59,262 bases of DNA from DASQFD01 sp035633255. GTDB taxonomy: Bacteria; Actinomycetota; Actinomycetes; Actinomycetales; Dermatophilaceae. Shown here piece by piece: positions 47,580-55,882 of this stretch. How positions within the stretch are numbered: the first letter of the stretch is position 1; each line of letters opens with the position of its first letter. The notes under the pieces were generated by a model. That model ran no database searches. It was not told the origin of the DNA and saw only the letters and a program-made list of their open reading frames with translations. Both the position numbers and the translations under genes were made by a program. The stretch spans positions 1-59,262 of the forward strand of contig DASQFD010000106.1 in assembly GCA_035633255.1 (NCBI GenBank). The letters are read 5' to 3'.

Positions 47580-48782
47580 GTGCGCGTCGACGTGGTGACG
47601 ATCTTCCCGGCATACCTCTCCCCCCTTGACCTCTCGCTCCTCGGCCGCGCCCGCAGGGACGGTGTCCTGGACGTCTCGGTGCACGACCTGCGCGACTTCG
47701 CCCACGACCGGCACCGCACCGTGGACGACGCGCCGTTCGGCGGCGGCGCCGGCATGGTGATGCGGCCGGAGCCGTGGGCCGAGGCGCTCGACCACGTGGT
47801 GGGCGCCGGGAGGGCGGCCCGGGCGGGCGACCGCCCCCGGCTGGTCGTGCCCGGCCCCGGCGGCGTCCGGTTCACCCAGGCGCTGGCGCGCGAGCTCGCC
47901 GCCGAGCCCTGGCTGGCGTTCGCCTGTGGCCGGTACGAGGGCATCGACGAGCGGGTGCTGGAGCACGCCGCCGCCCGGATGCCGGTCGACGTGGTCTCGC
48001 TCGGCGACTACGTGCTGGGCGGCGGTGAGGTCGCCGTGCTCGCGATCGTCGAGGCGGTCGCCCGCCTCGTGCCCGGCGTCGTCGGCAACGCCGACTCCCT
48101 CGTCGAGGAGTCGCACGAGGACGGCCTGCTGGAGTACCCGGTCTACACGCGCCCGGCGCGCTGGGACGACGACGGCACGGTGCGGGAGGTGCCGCCCGTC
48201 CTGCTCTCCGGCGACCACGCCGCGATCGCCCGCTGGCGCCACGCGCAACGGCTGGCCCGCACCGCGGCCCGGCGACCCGACCTGCTGCACCCCTCCGCGG
48301 CCGCCGTCGGGCTGGCCGGCCTCGAGGTGTGCCACGCCGTGCCCGCCGACGCCCCCGAGCTGGTCGTGCTGCAGCGGGCCTGCTGGCTGCCGGAGGTCCA
48401 CGCGGCGGCGGGGGGGTGGGCCGGACCGATGGAGGACGTCCCCGCGACCGTCGCCTCCCTGGACCGCTGGCGGACCTGGGTGGTCCGCTCCGACGGGCGG
48501 CTCGTCGGCTCGGTCCGGGGCCGGGTCGCCCCGGAGGACGCCACCACGTGGGAGACCGGCCGGCTCATGGTCGCCCCCGACCTGCAGGGCCGCGGGCTCG
48601 GCCGGGAGCTGCTCGCGCTCTGCGAGGCCGCCGCGCCCGACACCGTCCACCACTACCGGCTGAACACCGGCGCAGCGGCCTCGGCGAACCACCGTTTCTA
48701 CCGGCGGGCGGGCTACCGCATGGGGCCCGGTCCGGGCCGGCTGGAGGGCACCGTGGACATGGTCAGGTCGCGCTGTCGGTGA
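47580..48782 (+). CDS. trmD: tRNA (guanine(37)-N1)-methyltransferase fused to a GNAT acetyltransferase domain
   Basis: 400 residues. Residues 1-~235 are TrmD: RVDVVTIFPAYLSPL, DDAPFGGGAGMVMRPEP, CGRYEGIDERVLEH (~116-130) and the knot SLGDYVLGGGEVAVLAIVEA (~140-160), with HEDGLLEYPVYTRP. Residues ~245-400 form a GNAT fold with LMVAPDLQGRGLGRELLALC (acetyl-CoA site, Q-x-x-G-x-G) and ANHRFYRRAGYR. There is no stop or frameshift between the parts. TrmD modifies G37 to prevent frameshifting; the acetyl acceptor of the second domain is unknown. GTG is 5 nt after rimM. Confidence 0.92.
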   Translation: MRVDVVTIFPAYLSPLDLSLLGRARRDGVLDVSVHDLRDFAHDRHRTVDDAPFGGGAGMVMRPEPWAEALDHVVGAGRAARAGDRPRLVVPGPGGVRFTQALARELAAEPWLAFACGRYEGIDERVLEHAAARMPVDVVSLGDYVLGGGEVAVLAIVEAVARLVPGVVGNADSLVEESHEDGLLEYPVYTRPARWDDDGTVREVPPVLLSGDHAAIARWRHAQRLARTAARRPDLLHPSAAAVGLAGLEVCHAVPADAPELVVLQRACWLPEVHAAAGGWAGPMEDVPATVASLDRWRTWVVRSDGRLVGSVRGRVAPEDATTWETGRLMVAPDLQGRGLGRELLALCEAAAPDTVHHYRLNTGAAASANHRFYRRAGYRMGPGPGRLEGTVDMVRSRCR

Positions 48783-48807
48783 CCGCCGAGGCCGGTGGCC
48801 CGCCCGG

Positions 48808-49566
48808 CTAGGGGCGCAGGGCGGCCACGAGGTCGGGCGGCAGCAGCCGAGCGTCCCTGATCAGCCGTTCGGCGACCACCGCGGTCGTCGTCTGCGCCGC
48901 CATGATCCCGACCAGCACCAACACCTGGGCGGCTGCCGCCTGACCGGGCGAGCCACCCCCGAGCAGCACCCCGATGAAGGCCCCCGGCAGGGTGACCACC
49001 CCGGCGGTGCGGACCTGGTCCAGCCCGGGGATGAGCGCCTCCGGCACGCGCCGGTGGACGACCTCGCCGATCGCCTGGCCGCGGTTGAGGCCGATGGACA
49101 GGGCCGCCTCGTACTGCCCGTGCTCCTCCCGCAACGCCGCGAAGGCCCGCCGGCCGACCAGGGTGTGGCCGTTCATCGTGTTGCCGAGGATGATCCCGAC
49201 GATCGGGATGAGCCCGATGCCGGTCAGCGGCACGGTGCCGGTCAGCAGGATGATCGCCAGCACCGGCAGAAGGCCCGCGGCCATCGCCAGCGCCGCCCAC
49301 GGCCACGCGGACCGCGCCCCGACCCGCCGCACGGTCGTCACCACCGCCACGGCGAACATGCCGACCAGCAGCAGCACCGACAGCAGCAGCGAGCGCACCA
49401 CGGCCGTGATGACGAGCGCCGCCGCGCCGAGCTGCAGCACCGCGCGGACGGCCGCCACGGCGGTGCCCGGTGCGTTGGGCAGGCCGCCCGCGGCATACAG
49501 GAGCAGGGTCCACCCGAGGAGGAGGACGACCGCGGTGGCGACGGGCCAGCCGGGGTCGACGCTCAC
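48808..49566 (-). CDS. fetB: FetB/YbbM-type (UPF0014) ABC transporter permease
   Basis: 252 residues with about seven membrane helices. PGTAVAAVRAVLQLGAAAL, GNTMNGHTLVGRR, LNRGQAIGEVVHRRVPEALIPGLDQVRTAGVVTLPGAFIGVLLGG and the closing AQTTTAVVAERL are typical of UPF0014, the permease of the FetAB iron exporter in E. coli. No ATPase gene is adjacent. GTG at 49566 is chosen because TACGGT stands 6 nt upstream on the minus strand; the ATG 6 nt earlier lies within the promoter palindrome CGGCATACCGTATGCCG. Confidence 0.85.
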   Translation of the reverse strand: MSVDPGWPVATAVVLLLGWTLLLYAAGGLPNAPGTAVAAVRAVLQLGAAALVITAVVRSLLLSVLLLVGMFAVAVVTTVRRVGARSAWPWAALAMAAGLLPVLAIILLTGTVPLTGIGLIPIVGIILGNTMNGHTLVGRRAFAALREEHGQYEAALSIGLNRGQAIGEVVHRRVPEALIPGLDQVRTAGVVTLPGAFIGVLLGGGSPGQAAAAQVLVLVGIMAAQTTTAVVAERLIRDARLLPPDLVAALRP

Positions 49567-49817
49567 CGGCATACCGTATGCCGTGGCGGTGGCCCGGTCG
49601 CCCGCGCGCCGGAGGGCGGGGGAACGGCGCGATTACCGGTCCTGCCCCGCCTCTGTGGCAGACTGGACCCTCGCGTCACGTCGACGACGGCCCCCGCCAC
49701 AGGGGGATGTGCGGACCGCCACCCGGCCCGCATGCGGCCGGACGGATGCACGAGACCACGCTCCACCGGGACACGCGTGGGTGACCTGTGGCACCGCACG
49801 AGAAAGCGACGACAGCG
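49567..49817. other. fetB/rplS intergenic region
   Basis: 251 bases. It holds the CGGCATACCGTATGCCG palindrome (49568-49584) at the fetB start and TGGCAGACTGG (about 49656-49666), which matches the rpsP promoter context; the rplS 5' leader of ~150 nt follows. Confidence 0.5.
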
Positions 49818-50177
49818 ATGCAGCGTTTCGACGAGCTGGAGAAGGCGTCCCTCAAGGACGACATCCCCGCCTTCCGCCCCGGCGACACGGTCAAGGTCCA
49901 CGTCAAGGTCGTCGAGGGCACCCGCTCCCGCATCCAGGTCTTCCAGGGTGTCGTCATCCGCCGCCACGGCGGTGGCGTGGGGGAGACCTTCACCGTCCGC
50001 AAGGTGTCCTTCGGCGTCGGTGTCGAGCGCACCTTCCCGCTCCACACGCCGGTCATCGACAGGATCGAGCTCGTGACCCGCGGCGACGTCCGCCGCGCCA
50101 AGCTGTACTACCTCCGTGACCTGCGCGGCAAGGCCGCGAAGATCAAGGAGAAGCGCGAGACCCCCACCGGCCGCTGA
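49818..50177 (+). CDS. rplS: 50S ribosomal protein L19
   Basis: 119 residues. SLKDDIPAFRPGDTVKVHVKVVEG, IQVFQGVVIRRHGGG, FTVRKVSFGVGVERTFPLH and RRAKLYYLRDLRGKAAKIKEK are diagnostic. ATG at 49818 matches the family N-terminus. It lies in the conserved trmD-rplS-lepB order, here interrupted by the oppositely oriented fetB. Confidence 0.97.
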   Translation: MQRFDELEKASLKDDIPAFRPGDTVKVHVKVVEGTRSRIQVFQGVVIRRHGGGVGETFTVRKVSFGVGVERTFPLHTPVIDRIELVTRGDVRRAKLYYLRDLRGKAAKIKEKRETPTGR

Positions 50178-50225
50178 GCGGGCGGCGTACCGCGGCCGAC
50201 GGAGCGCGCGGTTAGGCTGCGCGTG

Positions 50226-51116
50226 ATGCCGATCTCCCCTGCCCGTCCCGGCTCGTCCGAGGACCCGGTGACGCCCGCCCTGGGCCCGGGACCGACGACG
50301 TCCGCTGGGTCGGAAGTCGGCGGGGTCGCGGGGTCGGACGCCGGCGGGGTCGCGGGGTCGGAGGCCGACGGCGTGGCGGACCCGGCCGGGGCACCGCGCG
50401 GGCCCGGCGAGCCGGTGGCCACCGAGGCGCCCCCCGCGTCCCGGCGGCGCTCGGTGGTCGCGGCGACCGGAACCGCCCTGCGGGAGGTCGTCGTGGTCGT
50501 CGTCATGGCGCTCGCGCTCTCCTTCGTGATCAAGACCTGGCTGCTGCAGGCCTTCTACATCCCGTCGAGCTCGATGGAGGACACCCTCCTCGTCGGTGAC
50601 CGGGTCGTGGTGAACAAGCTCGTGCCGGGGGCGATGGACCTGCAGCGTGGGGACGTCGTGGTCTTCTCCGACCCCGGCGACTGGCTGGTCGCGACGCCGC
50701 GCGAGAGCCAGGGGACCGTGCGGGACGCCGTGCACGAGGGTCTGGTCTTCGTCGGGCTGCTCCCCAGCACCTCCGACGACCACCTCATCAAGCGGGTCGT
50801 CGGGTTGCCCGGTGACCGTGTCTCGTGCTGCGGAGCCGACGGGCGGCTGCAGGTCAACGGCGAGCCGCTGGACGAGGGGTACGTCAGGCCGGGCGACCCG
50901 CCCAGCACGATCCCCTTCGACATCACGGTGCCCGCGGACCGGGTGTGGGTCATGGGAGACCACCGCTCGGACTCGGAGGACTCCCGCTACCACGACGACG
51001 CCGGCGACGGGCGCACCGGGTCGGTGCCCCTGACCGACGTCACCGGGCGCGCGGTGGCGGTCGTGTGGCCCTTCGACCGCTTCACCCGCCTGGCCAACCC
51101 CCTCGGGAACGGCTGA
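50226..51116 (+). CDS. lepB: Type I signal peptidase (second copy)
   Basis: 296 residues. A long low-complexity cytoplasmic N-terminus (GSEVGGVAGSDAGGVAGSEA repeats) precedes a single membrane helix (EVVVVVVMALALSFVIKTWL). The catalytic boxes IPSSSMEDTLLVGD (Ser) and HLIKRVVGLPGD (Lys) follow, then VWVMGDHRSDSEDSRYH. TAGGCT (50213-50218) lies 7 nt before the ATG, so the message may be leaderless. This is the copy in the conserved rplS-lepB-rnhB order. Confidence 0.95.
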   Translation: MPISPARPGSSEDPVTPALGPGPTTSAGSEVGGVAGSDAGGVAGSEADGVADPAGAPRGPGEPVATEAPPASRRRSVVAATGTALREVVVVVVMALALSFVIKTWLLQAFYIPSSSMEDTLLVGDRVVVNKLVPGAMDLQRGDVVVFSDPGDWLVATPRESQGTVRDAVHEGLVFVGLLPSTSDDHLIKRVVGLPGDRVSCCGADGRLQVNGEPLDEGYVRPGDPPSTIPFDITVPADRVWVMGDHRSDSEDSRYHDDAGDGRTGSVPLTDVTGRAVAVVWPFDRFTRLANPLGNG

Positions 51117-51119
51117 GCC

Positions 51120-51941
51120 GTGGCGCCCCCCGGCTCCGCGCCCCGTTCGCGCCCCAACCTGCGCGCCGAGCGCGCCCTGCAGCGCGCCGGCCACCGCGTG
51201 CTGGCCGGCATGGACGAGGTCGGCCGCGGAGCGCTGGCCGGGCCCGTCACGGTCGGGGTCGTGGTCGTCGACGAGGCCTGCCGCTCGGCGCCGCAGGGCG
51301 TGCGGGACTCCAAGCTCCTGGCGCCACACGTCCGCGAGCGGATGGTGCCGCGGATCCACCGGTGGTGCCTGGCCCACGCGGTCGGGCACGCGTCGCCGGA
51401 GGAGATCGACGCGGTCGGCATCATCGCCGCGCTGCGGCGGGCCGGCCAGCGCGCGCTCGCTGCCCTCGCCGTCACCCCCGACCTGGTCATCCTCGACGGA
51501 AACCACGACTGGCTGACCGCGCCCGAGGAGGTCGGCCTGCTCGCCCTCCTCGGTGGCGGCGTGGCCACCCCCCCGGTGACCACCATGGTCAAGGCGGACC
51601 TGCGGTGCTCCTCGGTCGCGGCGGCGAGCGTCCTGGCGAAGGTCACCCGGGACGCGATCATGGTGGGGCTGGAGGGCGAGCACCCGGCATACCGCTGGGA
51701 CGAGAACAAGGGGTATGCCGCGCCCGAGCACCTGGAGGCGCTGCGCCGGCACGGGCCGAGCCCGCTGCACCGCCGCTCGTGGCGGCTCCCCGGCGCCGTG
51801 GACGAGGCGCTCGACCGCCCTCGTCACGGCAGCGCCGGCGATGGCGGCGCCGGTGACCCCGGTTGCGGTGTCGACGGCGACGGCGACCACGACCTGGTGC
51901 CGGGCGCCGTCGGCGCCGGCGCGGGAAGCGAGGAGCGGTGA
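51120..51941 (+). CDS. rnhB: Ribonuclease HII
   Basis: 273 residues. VLAGMDEVGRGALAGPVTVGVVVVD contains the DEVGRG active site, with further acidic residues in DSKLL and LDGNHDWL, and VKADLRCSSVAAASVLAKVTRD. It removes RNA from RNA-DNA hybrids. The C-terminal ~35 residues are Gly/Ala/Asp-rich. GTG is 3 nt after lepB; the stop overlaps the DUF2469 start. Confidence 0.94.
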   Translation: MAPPGSAPRSRPNLRAERALQRAGHRVLAGMDEVGRGALAGPVTVGVVVVDEACRSAPQGVRDSKLLAPHVRERMVPRIHRWCLAHAVGHASPEEIDAVGIIAALRRAGQRALAALAVTPDLVILDGNHDWLTAPEEVGLLALLGGGVATPPVTTMVKADLRCSSVAAASVLAKVTRDAIMVGLEGEHPAYRWDENKGYAAPEHLEALRRHGPSPLHRRSWRLPGAVDEALDRPRHGSAGDGGAGDPGCGVDGDGDHDLVPGAVGAGAGSEER

Positions 51942-52240
51942 GCGCTGAGGACCTCGAAAAGTACGAGAGCGAGATGGAGCTCGCGCTCTACCGGGAGTAC
52001 CGCGACGTCGTCGGGCTGTTCACGCACGTCGTGGAGACGGAGCGGCGCTTCTACCTGTGCAACTCCGTCGACGTGAAGGTGCGCAGCGACGGCGGCGAGG
52101 TGTTCTTCGACGTCACCATGCACGACGCCTGGGTGTGGGACATCTACCGGCCGGCCCGCTTCGCGAGGACGGTCCGGGTGGTGACGTTCAAGGACGTCAA
52201 CGTCGAGGAGCTCGCCAAGCCGGACCTGCAGGTGCCCTGA
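51938..52240 (+). CDS. DUF2469 family protein
   Basis: 100 residues. SAEDLEKYESEMELALYREYRDVVGLFTHVVETERRFYL, then VFFDVTMHDAWVWDIYRPARFARTVRVVTFKDVNVEEL. This small protein is almost invariant across actinobacteria and always next to rnhB; its function is not established. GTG overlaps the rnhB stop, with GAGGAGC upstream. Confidence 0.93.
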   Translation: MSAEDLEKYESEMELALYREYRDVVGLFTHVVETERRFYLCNSVDVKVRSDGGEVFFDVTMHDAWVWDIYRPARFARTVRVVTFKDVNVEELAKPDLQVP

Positions 52241-52246
52241 CTCCGC

Positions 52247-52284
52247 TCGTCCACAGCGGCGGAGCACCGCCGGCGTCGTCCACA
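52247..52284. repeat. Pair of DnaA-box-like sequences
   Basis: TCGTCCACA occurs at 52247-52255 and 52276-52284 (29-bp period), one mismatch from the actinobacterial DnaA box TTGTCCACA. Confidence 0.45.
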
Positions 52285-52337
52285 GGGCGAGCGCCGCCGG
52301 CCCGGCCGGTGTCGCTCCCGGGCGCCACGCTGCCGAC

Positions 52338-52712
52338 ATGGACCACCACCACCCGGACGACCGGCGGGAGCTCGGCCGCTACGGCGAGCGCCTCGCCGAG
52401 CGGTACCTCCGCTCCCGCGGCATGGTCATTCTCGACCGCAACTGGCGCTGTGAGCACGGCGAGATCGACCTCGTCGCCCGCGACGGGGACTGCCTGGTCG
52501 TGTGCGAGGTGAAGACCCGCTCCGGAACGGGTCTCGGCGAGCCGGTCGAGGCGGTGACCTGGCGCAAGGCCGCCCGGCTCCGGCGCCTCGCGGGGGTCTA
52601 CGTCCGAGGCCTCCCCGTCCCGGTCGCCGTGGTGCGCATCGACGTCGTCGGTGTGCTCCGCGAGCCAGGCCGGCCGGTCCGCCTCCGGCACGTCGTCGGG
52701 GTGGGGACGTGA
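52338..52712 (+). CDS. yraN: YraN/UPF0102 family nuclease-like protein
   Basis: 124 residues. GRYGERLAERYLRSRGMVILDRNWRCEHGEIDLVARDGDCLVVCEVKTRSG carries the GExDL...EVK PD-(D/E)XK-like core. Members are linked to DNA processing and uptake through constant association with yifB/comM and dprA. The stop overlaps the yifB start (GTGA). Confidence 0.94.
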   Translation: MDHHHPDDRRELGRYGERLAERYLRSRGMVILDRNWRCEHGEIDLVARDGDCLVVCEVKTRSGTGLGEPVEAVTWRKAARLRRLAGVYVRGLPVPVAVVRIDVVGVLREPGRPVRLRHVVGVGT

Positions 52713-54154
52713 GCGAGCTCGGCCGGACGAGGTCGGTCGCGCTGAGCGGCCTGGAGGGCTCGGTGGTCGAGGTGGAGGCGCACGTCACCGCGGGGCTGCC
52801 CCACTTCGCCGTCACCGGCCTGCCGGACAAGGCGTGTGCGACGGCACCGGACCGCGTCCGCTCCGCGGCGGCCACCAGCGGGAACGGACTGCCGAGCCGC
52901 CGGATCATGGTCAACCTCGCGCCGGCGTCGGTGCCCAAGCACGGCACCGGCTTCGACCTGCCCATCGCCGTGGCCGTGCTCGCCGCGGCGGGGGTCGTCC
53001 GGGCGTCCAGCGCGGCCGAGGTCGTGCACCTGGGCGAGCTCGGCTTCGACGGGCGGGTGCTGCCGGTGCCGGGCGTCCTGGCTGCGGTGCTGGTGGCCGC
53101 GCGGGCCGGCGCCCGCCATGTCGTCGTGCCTCCGGAGAACGTCCCCGAGGCGCAGCTGGTCGACGGAGTGGTCGTCCACGCCCCACCGGATCTCGCCACC
53201 CTCGTGGCCTGGTACGCGGCCGCGGGACGCCGGGGTGGTCCCGGTGCGCTGCCCGCTGCCCCCCGCGTGGCGCCTCCGCTCGAGCCGGCCGGGCCCGGCA
53301 TGGACCTCGCGGACGTCGTCGGCCAGCCGGAGGCCCGCCTGGCGCTCGAGCTGGCGGCGACCGGCGGGCACCACCTGCTGTTCAACGGTCCGCCGGGGGT
53401 CGGCAAGACCATGCTCGCCGAGCGCCTGGTGACCATCCTGCCGAGGCTGACCAGGGCACAGGCACTGGAGACGCACGCCGTCCGGTCGCTCTGGGGGGTG
53501 GCCACGCAGTCCAGCGAGCTGGACCTGACCCCACCCTTCGTCGCCCCGCACCACAGCGCCTCGCCCGCCGCCGTGGTCGGTGGTGGCACCAGCCGGATCC
53601 TGCCGGGGGCGGTGTCGCGCGCCCACCACGGTGTCCTCTTCCTCGACGAGGCGCCGGAGTTCAAGGCCTCCGTCCTCCAGACCCTCCGGCAGCCGCTGGA
53701 GTCGGGGGAGGTCGTCATCCTGCGGGCGCACTCCGCGGTCCGCTACCCGGCGCGCTTCCTGCTCGCGCTCGCCGCGAACCCGTGTCCGTGTGGCCGCGGC
53801 TGGGGCAAGGGGGCGGGGTGCTCCTGCACCGCGCAGGAGCTCCGCTCGTACGCCAACCGGCTGTCCGGGCCACTGCTGGACCGTGTGGACATCCAGCTCG
53901 TCGTCCCGCCCGTGCGACGAGCCGCGTTCGCCGACGAGCGCGGCGAGGCCAGTGCCGTCGTGGCCGCCCGGGTCGCCGCCGCCCGGGCTGTCCAGGCGGA
54001 GCGCTGGGCGCCGCTCGGCTGGGCGACGAACGGGGAGGCGCGCGGCCACGTTCTCCGCCGCCGGCCCTGGCGCCTCACCGGGTCGGTGACGGCTGCCGTC
54101 GACCGCTCCCTCGACCGCGGCACCCTCACCCTGCGCGGGTACGACCGGGTGCTC

Positions 54155-54183
54155 CGGCTCACGTGCACGATACAATCGCCGAT
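54155..54183. other. Probable attL junction of the integrated element
   Basis: Coding identity to yifB ends around CTCACGTGCACGAT (54158-54171), and the integrase promoter box TACAAT (54171-54176) follows at once. The exact crossover dinucleotide cannot be set without the attR end, which is outside the window. Confidence 0.55.
54171..54176 (+). promoter_or_regulatory. -10 box TACAAT of the integrase gene
   Basis: Lies 7 nt before the integrase GTG, at the attachment junction; no good -35 is present in the yifB sequence upstream. Confidence 0.5.
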
Positions 54184-55620
54184 GTGGCGAATCGTGCAAG
54201 CGTCTACGTCCGGATTTCCCAGGACCGTGCTGGGGAGCGTGCTGGGGTGAGCCGTCAGAAGGAGGACTGCCTCCGGCGGGCCGCCGAGCGCGGTTTGGAC
54301 GTGTACGCCGTGCATGAGGACAATGACCTCAGTGCAAAGAGCGGGCGCGCGCGCCCCGCGTTCGAGACCGTTCTTGAGGATGTGCGCACCGGGCGGGTGT
54401 CAGTCGTCATCGCGTGGTCGCTGGACCGGCTCCAGCGAAACCGCAGAGATGAGTTGCGGCTGTATGAGGCATGCCACAAAGTCGGTGTGATGCTGTCTCT
54501 GGTCAACGGTGCGGATCTAGACTTCTCGACCGCAGCGGGCCGGTTCGTCGCCGACAGTCTCGGCTCAGTCGCAAGGCTAGAAGTTGAGATGAAGTCTGAT
54601 CGTCAGCGACGCGCCCAGGAACAAGCGGCACGCGCTGGCAAAAGGTCAGGAGGCCGCAGGCCCTTCGGATACGAGTCGGACGGGATGACCGTTCGTGAGT
54701 CCGAGGCCGGCGCTGTCCGGGAGGCATACCGCGATTACCTGTCTGGGGTGCCGCTCGCTCAGATCGCCATGACATGGAACGCCGCGGGCCTTCACAGTGG
54801 TCAGGCGCGCCGGTCCCAGGGGCACGAAGGGGAACCGTCGCGCTGGAACGGCCAGAGTGTCCGGCTGGTGCTAGGCAATCCCAGAAACGCTGGCTTGCGG
54901 ACGTACCGCGGTGAGGTTGTGGCCAAGGCCGTATGGCCGGCGTTGGTGCCCGAGGAGACATGGAGGGCGACTCAATCGCGCATGAGGGCTCGACCCGCTG
55001 CCCCGCGCAAGCTTGCCAAGCGCCTGCTATCCGGGACCGCCTCCTGCGGCGTGTGTGGCGCTCCCGTTTGGGGTGGGGGCAACGCCCGGCCTGGCATTCC
55101 GGGTTACCGCTGCAGCGCTGCTTATGGGCACTTTGCGCGAATGGCTGGGCCTGTCGACCAGTTCGTTTCCGCGGTCATCGTCGAGAGGCTCTCTCGCGCC
55201 GATGCTTCCGCACTGTTGACCAGCGAGATGCGGCCCGACACTGCAGCCCTTCACGAGGAGGCTGCGATCCTTCGCACGCGGCTGGAATCGGTCGCGCTGG
55301 AGTTCGCAGATGGTGTCCTGACCGGAGCTCAACTGCGGATGATCACAGAGCGGCTTCGTGAGCGACTGGTCGAGCTCGAGCTGGAGTTGTCCGATGCTGG
55401 ACGGGTGGATGTCCTAGGTCCCCTCGTGAACTCGGAGGACGTTGAGCGCGTGTGGGATGAGCTCACCCTTGAGCATCAGCGCGCAATCATTGACACCCTT
55501 TGCACGGTCACCATTCACCCCCCGGGGCGAGGGACCCGCACCTTCCGTCCTGAGACGATCGGAATCGATTGGAAGGGTGGGGATGAGCCCGATCGCGACT
55601 CCGCCCAGCTGTCACGATGA
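54184..55620 (+). CDS. Large serine recombinase (integrase)
   Basis: 478 residues. The N-terminal resolvase domain has SVYVRISQDRAGERAGVSRQ with the nucleophile serine (YVRIS, residue ~10) and VVIAWSLDRLQRNRRDE. The recombinase domain (RRPFGYESDGMTVRESEAGAVREAY) is followed by a zinc ribbon (CGVCGAPVWGG, then YRCSAAYGH) and a coiled-coil (RLRERLVELELELSDAG). It integrates and excises the element at the yifB site. Codon use is less GC-biased than in flanking housekeeping genes, consistent with transfer. GTG at 54184 is set by TACAAT 7 nt upstream. Confidence 0.95.
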   Translation: MANRASVYVRISQDRAGERAGVSRQKEDCLRRAAERGLDVYAVHEDNDLSAKSGRARPAFETVLEDVRTGRVSVVIAWSLDRLQRNRRDELRLYEACHKVGVMLSLVNGADLDFSTAAGRFVADSLGSVARLEVEMKSDRQRRAQEQAARAGKRSGGRRPFGYESDGMTVRESEAGAVREAYRDYLSGVPLAQIAMTWNAAGLHSGQARRSQGHEGEPSRWNGQSVRLVLGNPRNAGLRTYRGEVVAKAVWPALVPEETWRATQSRMRARPAAPRKLAKRLLSGTASCGVCGAPVWGGGNARPGIPGYRCSAAYGHFARMAGPVDQFVSAVIVERLSRADASALLTSEMRPDTAALHEEAAILRTRLESVALEFADGVLTGAQLRMITERLRERLVELELELSDAGRVDVLGPLVNSEDVERVWDELTLEHQRAIIDTLCTVTIHPPGRGTRTFRPETIGIDWKGGDEPDRDSAQLSR

Positions 55621-55633
55621 TGGCCCAACCTGA

Positions 55634-55882
55634 CTACATAGCGGCCTGTGCGGGCGAACCCTCGGTCGGTCGAAGAAGGAGCGCCAAGCGATCACGCTGC
55701 TCGGGTGTCAATGGCGGCGCCTGGTCGACGGTCCGCCTCACGTAGTCCGCTAGTCCACAGGCTCCGTCCAGACCGGCGAGGGCTGCGTAGCTGGCCACTG
55801 GTTCATGGCCTTCTGGTATCACTATCACCACGCATTCGTTTCCCTTAACGAACTGCAGTCGTCCCTTGTCCCCAATATCCAT
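55634..55882 (-). CDS. Small hypothetical protein of the mobile element
   Basis: 82 residues. DIGDKGRLQFVKGNECVVIVIPEGHEPV could be a small beta-rich module. The C-terminus LADYVRRTVDQAPPLTPEQRDRLALLLRP is a pattern I recognise from short hypothetical proteins of actinobacterial mobile elements and phages, but no function is known. ATG at 55882 has GGAGGAGG just upstream on the minus strand; the longer frame above it is probably not translated. It converges on the integrase gene with only 13 nt between. Confidence 0.7.
   Translation of the reverse strand: MDIGDKGRLQFVKGNECVVIVIPEGHEPVASYAALAGLDGACGLADYVRRTVDQAPPLTPEQRDRLALLLRPTEGSPAQAAM

Larger units (their letters stand above)
52709..54250 (+). 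pseudogene. yifB: YifB/ComM Mg-chelatase-like AAA+ ATPase, 3' end replaced by integrated element
   Basis: The reading frame gives 513 residues. A Lon-like N-terminal domain (SGLEGSVVEVEAHVTAGLPHFAVTGLPDKA) precedes the AAA+ core with Walker A FNGPPGVGKTMLAERL, Walker B HHGVLFLDEAPEF and the zinc-binding CPCGRGWGKGAGCSC. Family sequence stops at GYDRVLRLT near 54165. The last ~27 residues are unrelated and come from element DNA, replacing an expected ~30-residue C-terminal helix region. ComM proteins promote branch migration during natural transformation. The product may be partly functional because all catalytic motifs remain. Confidence 0.85.
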
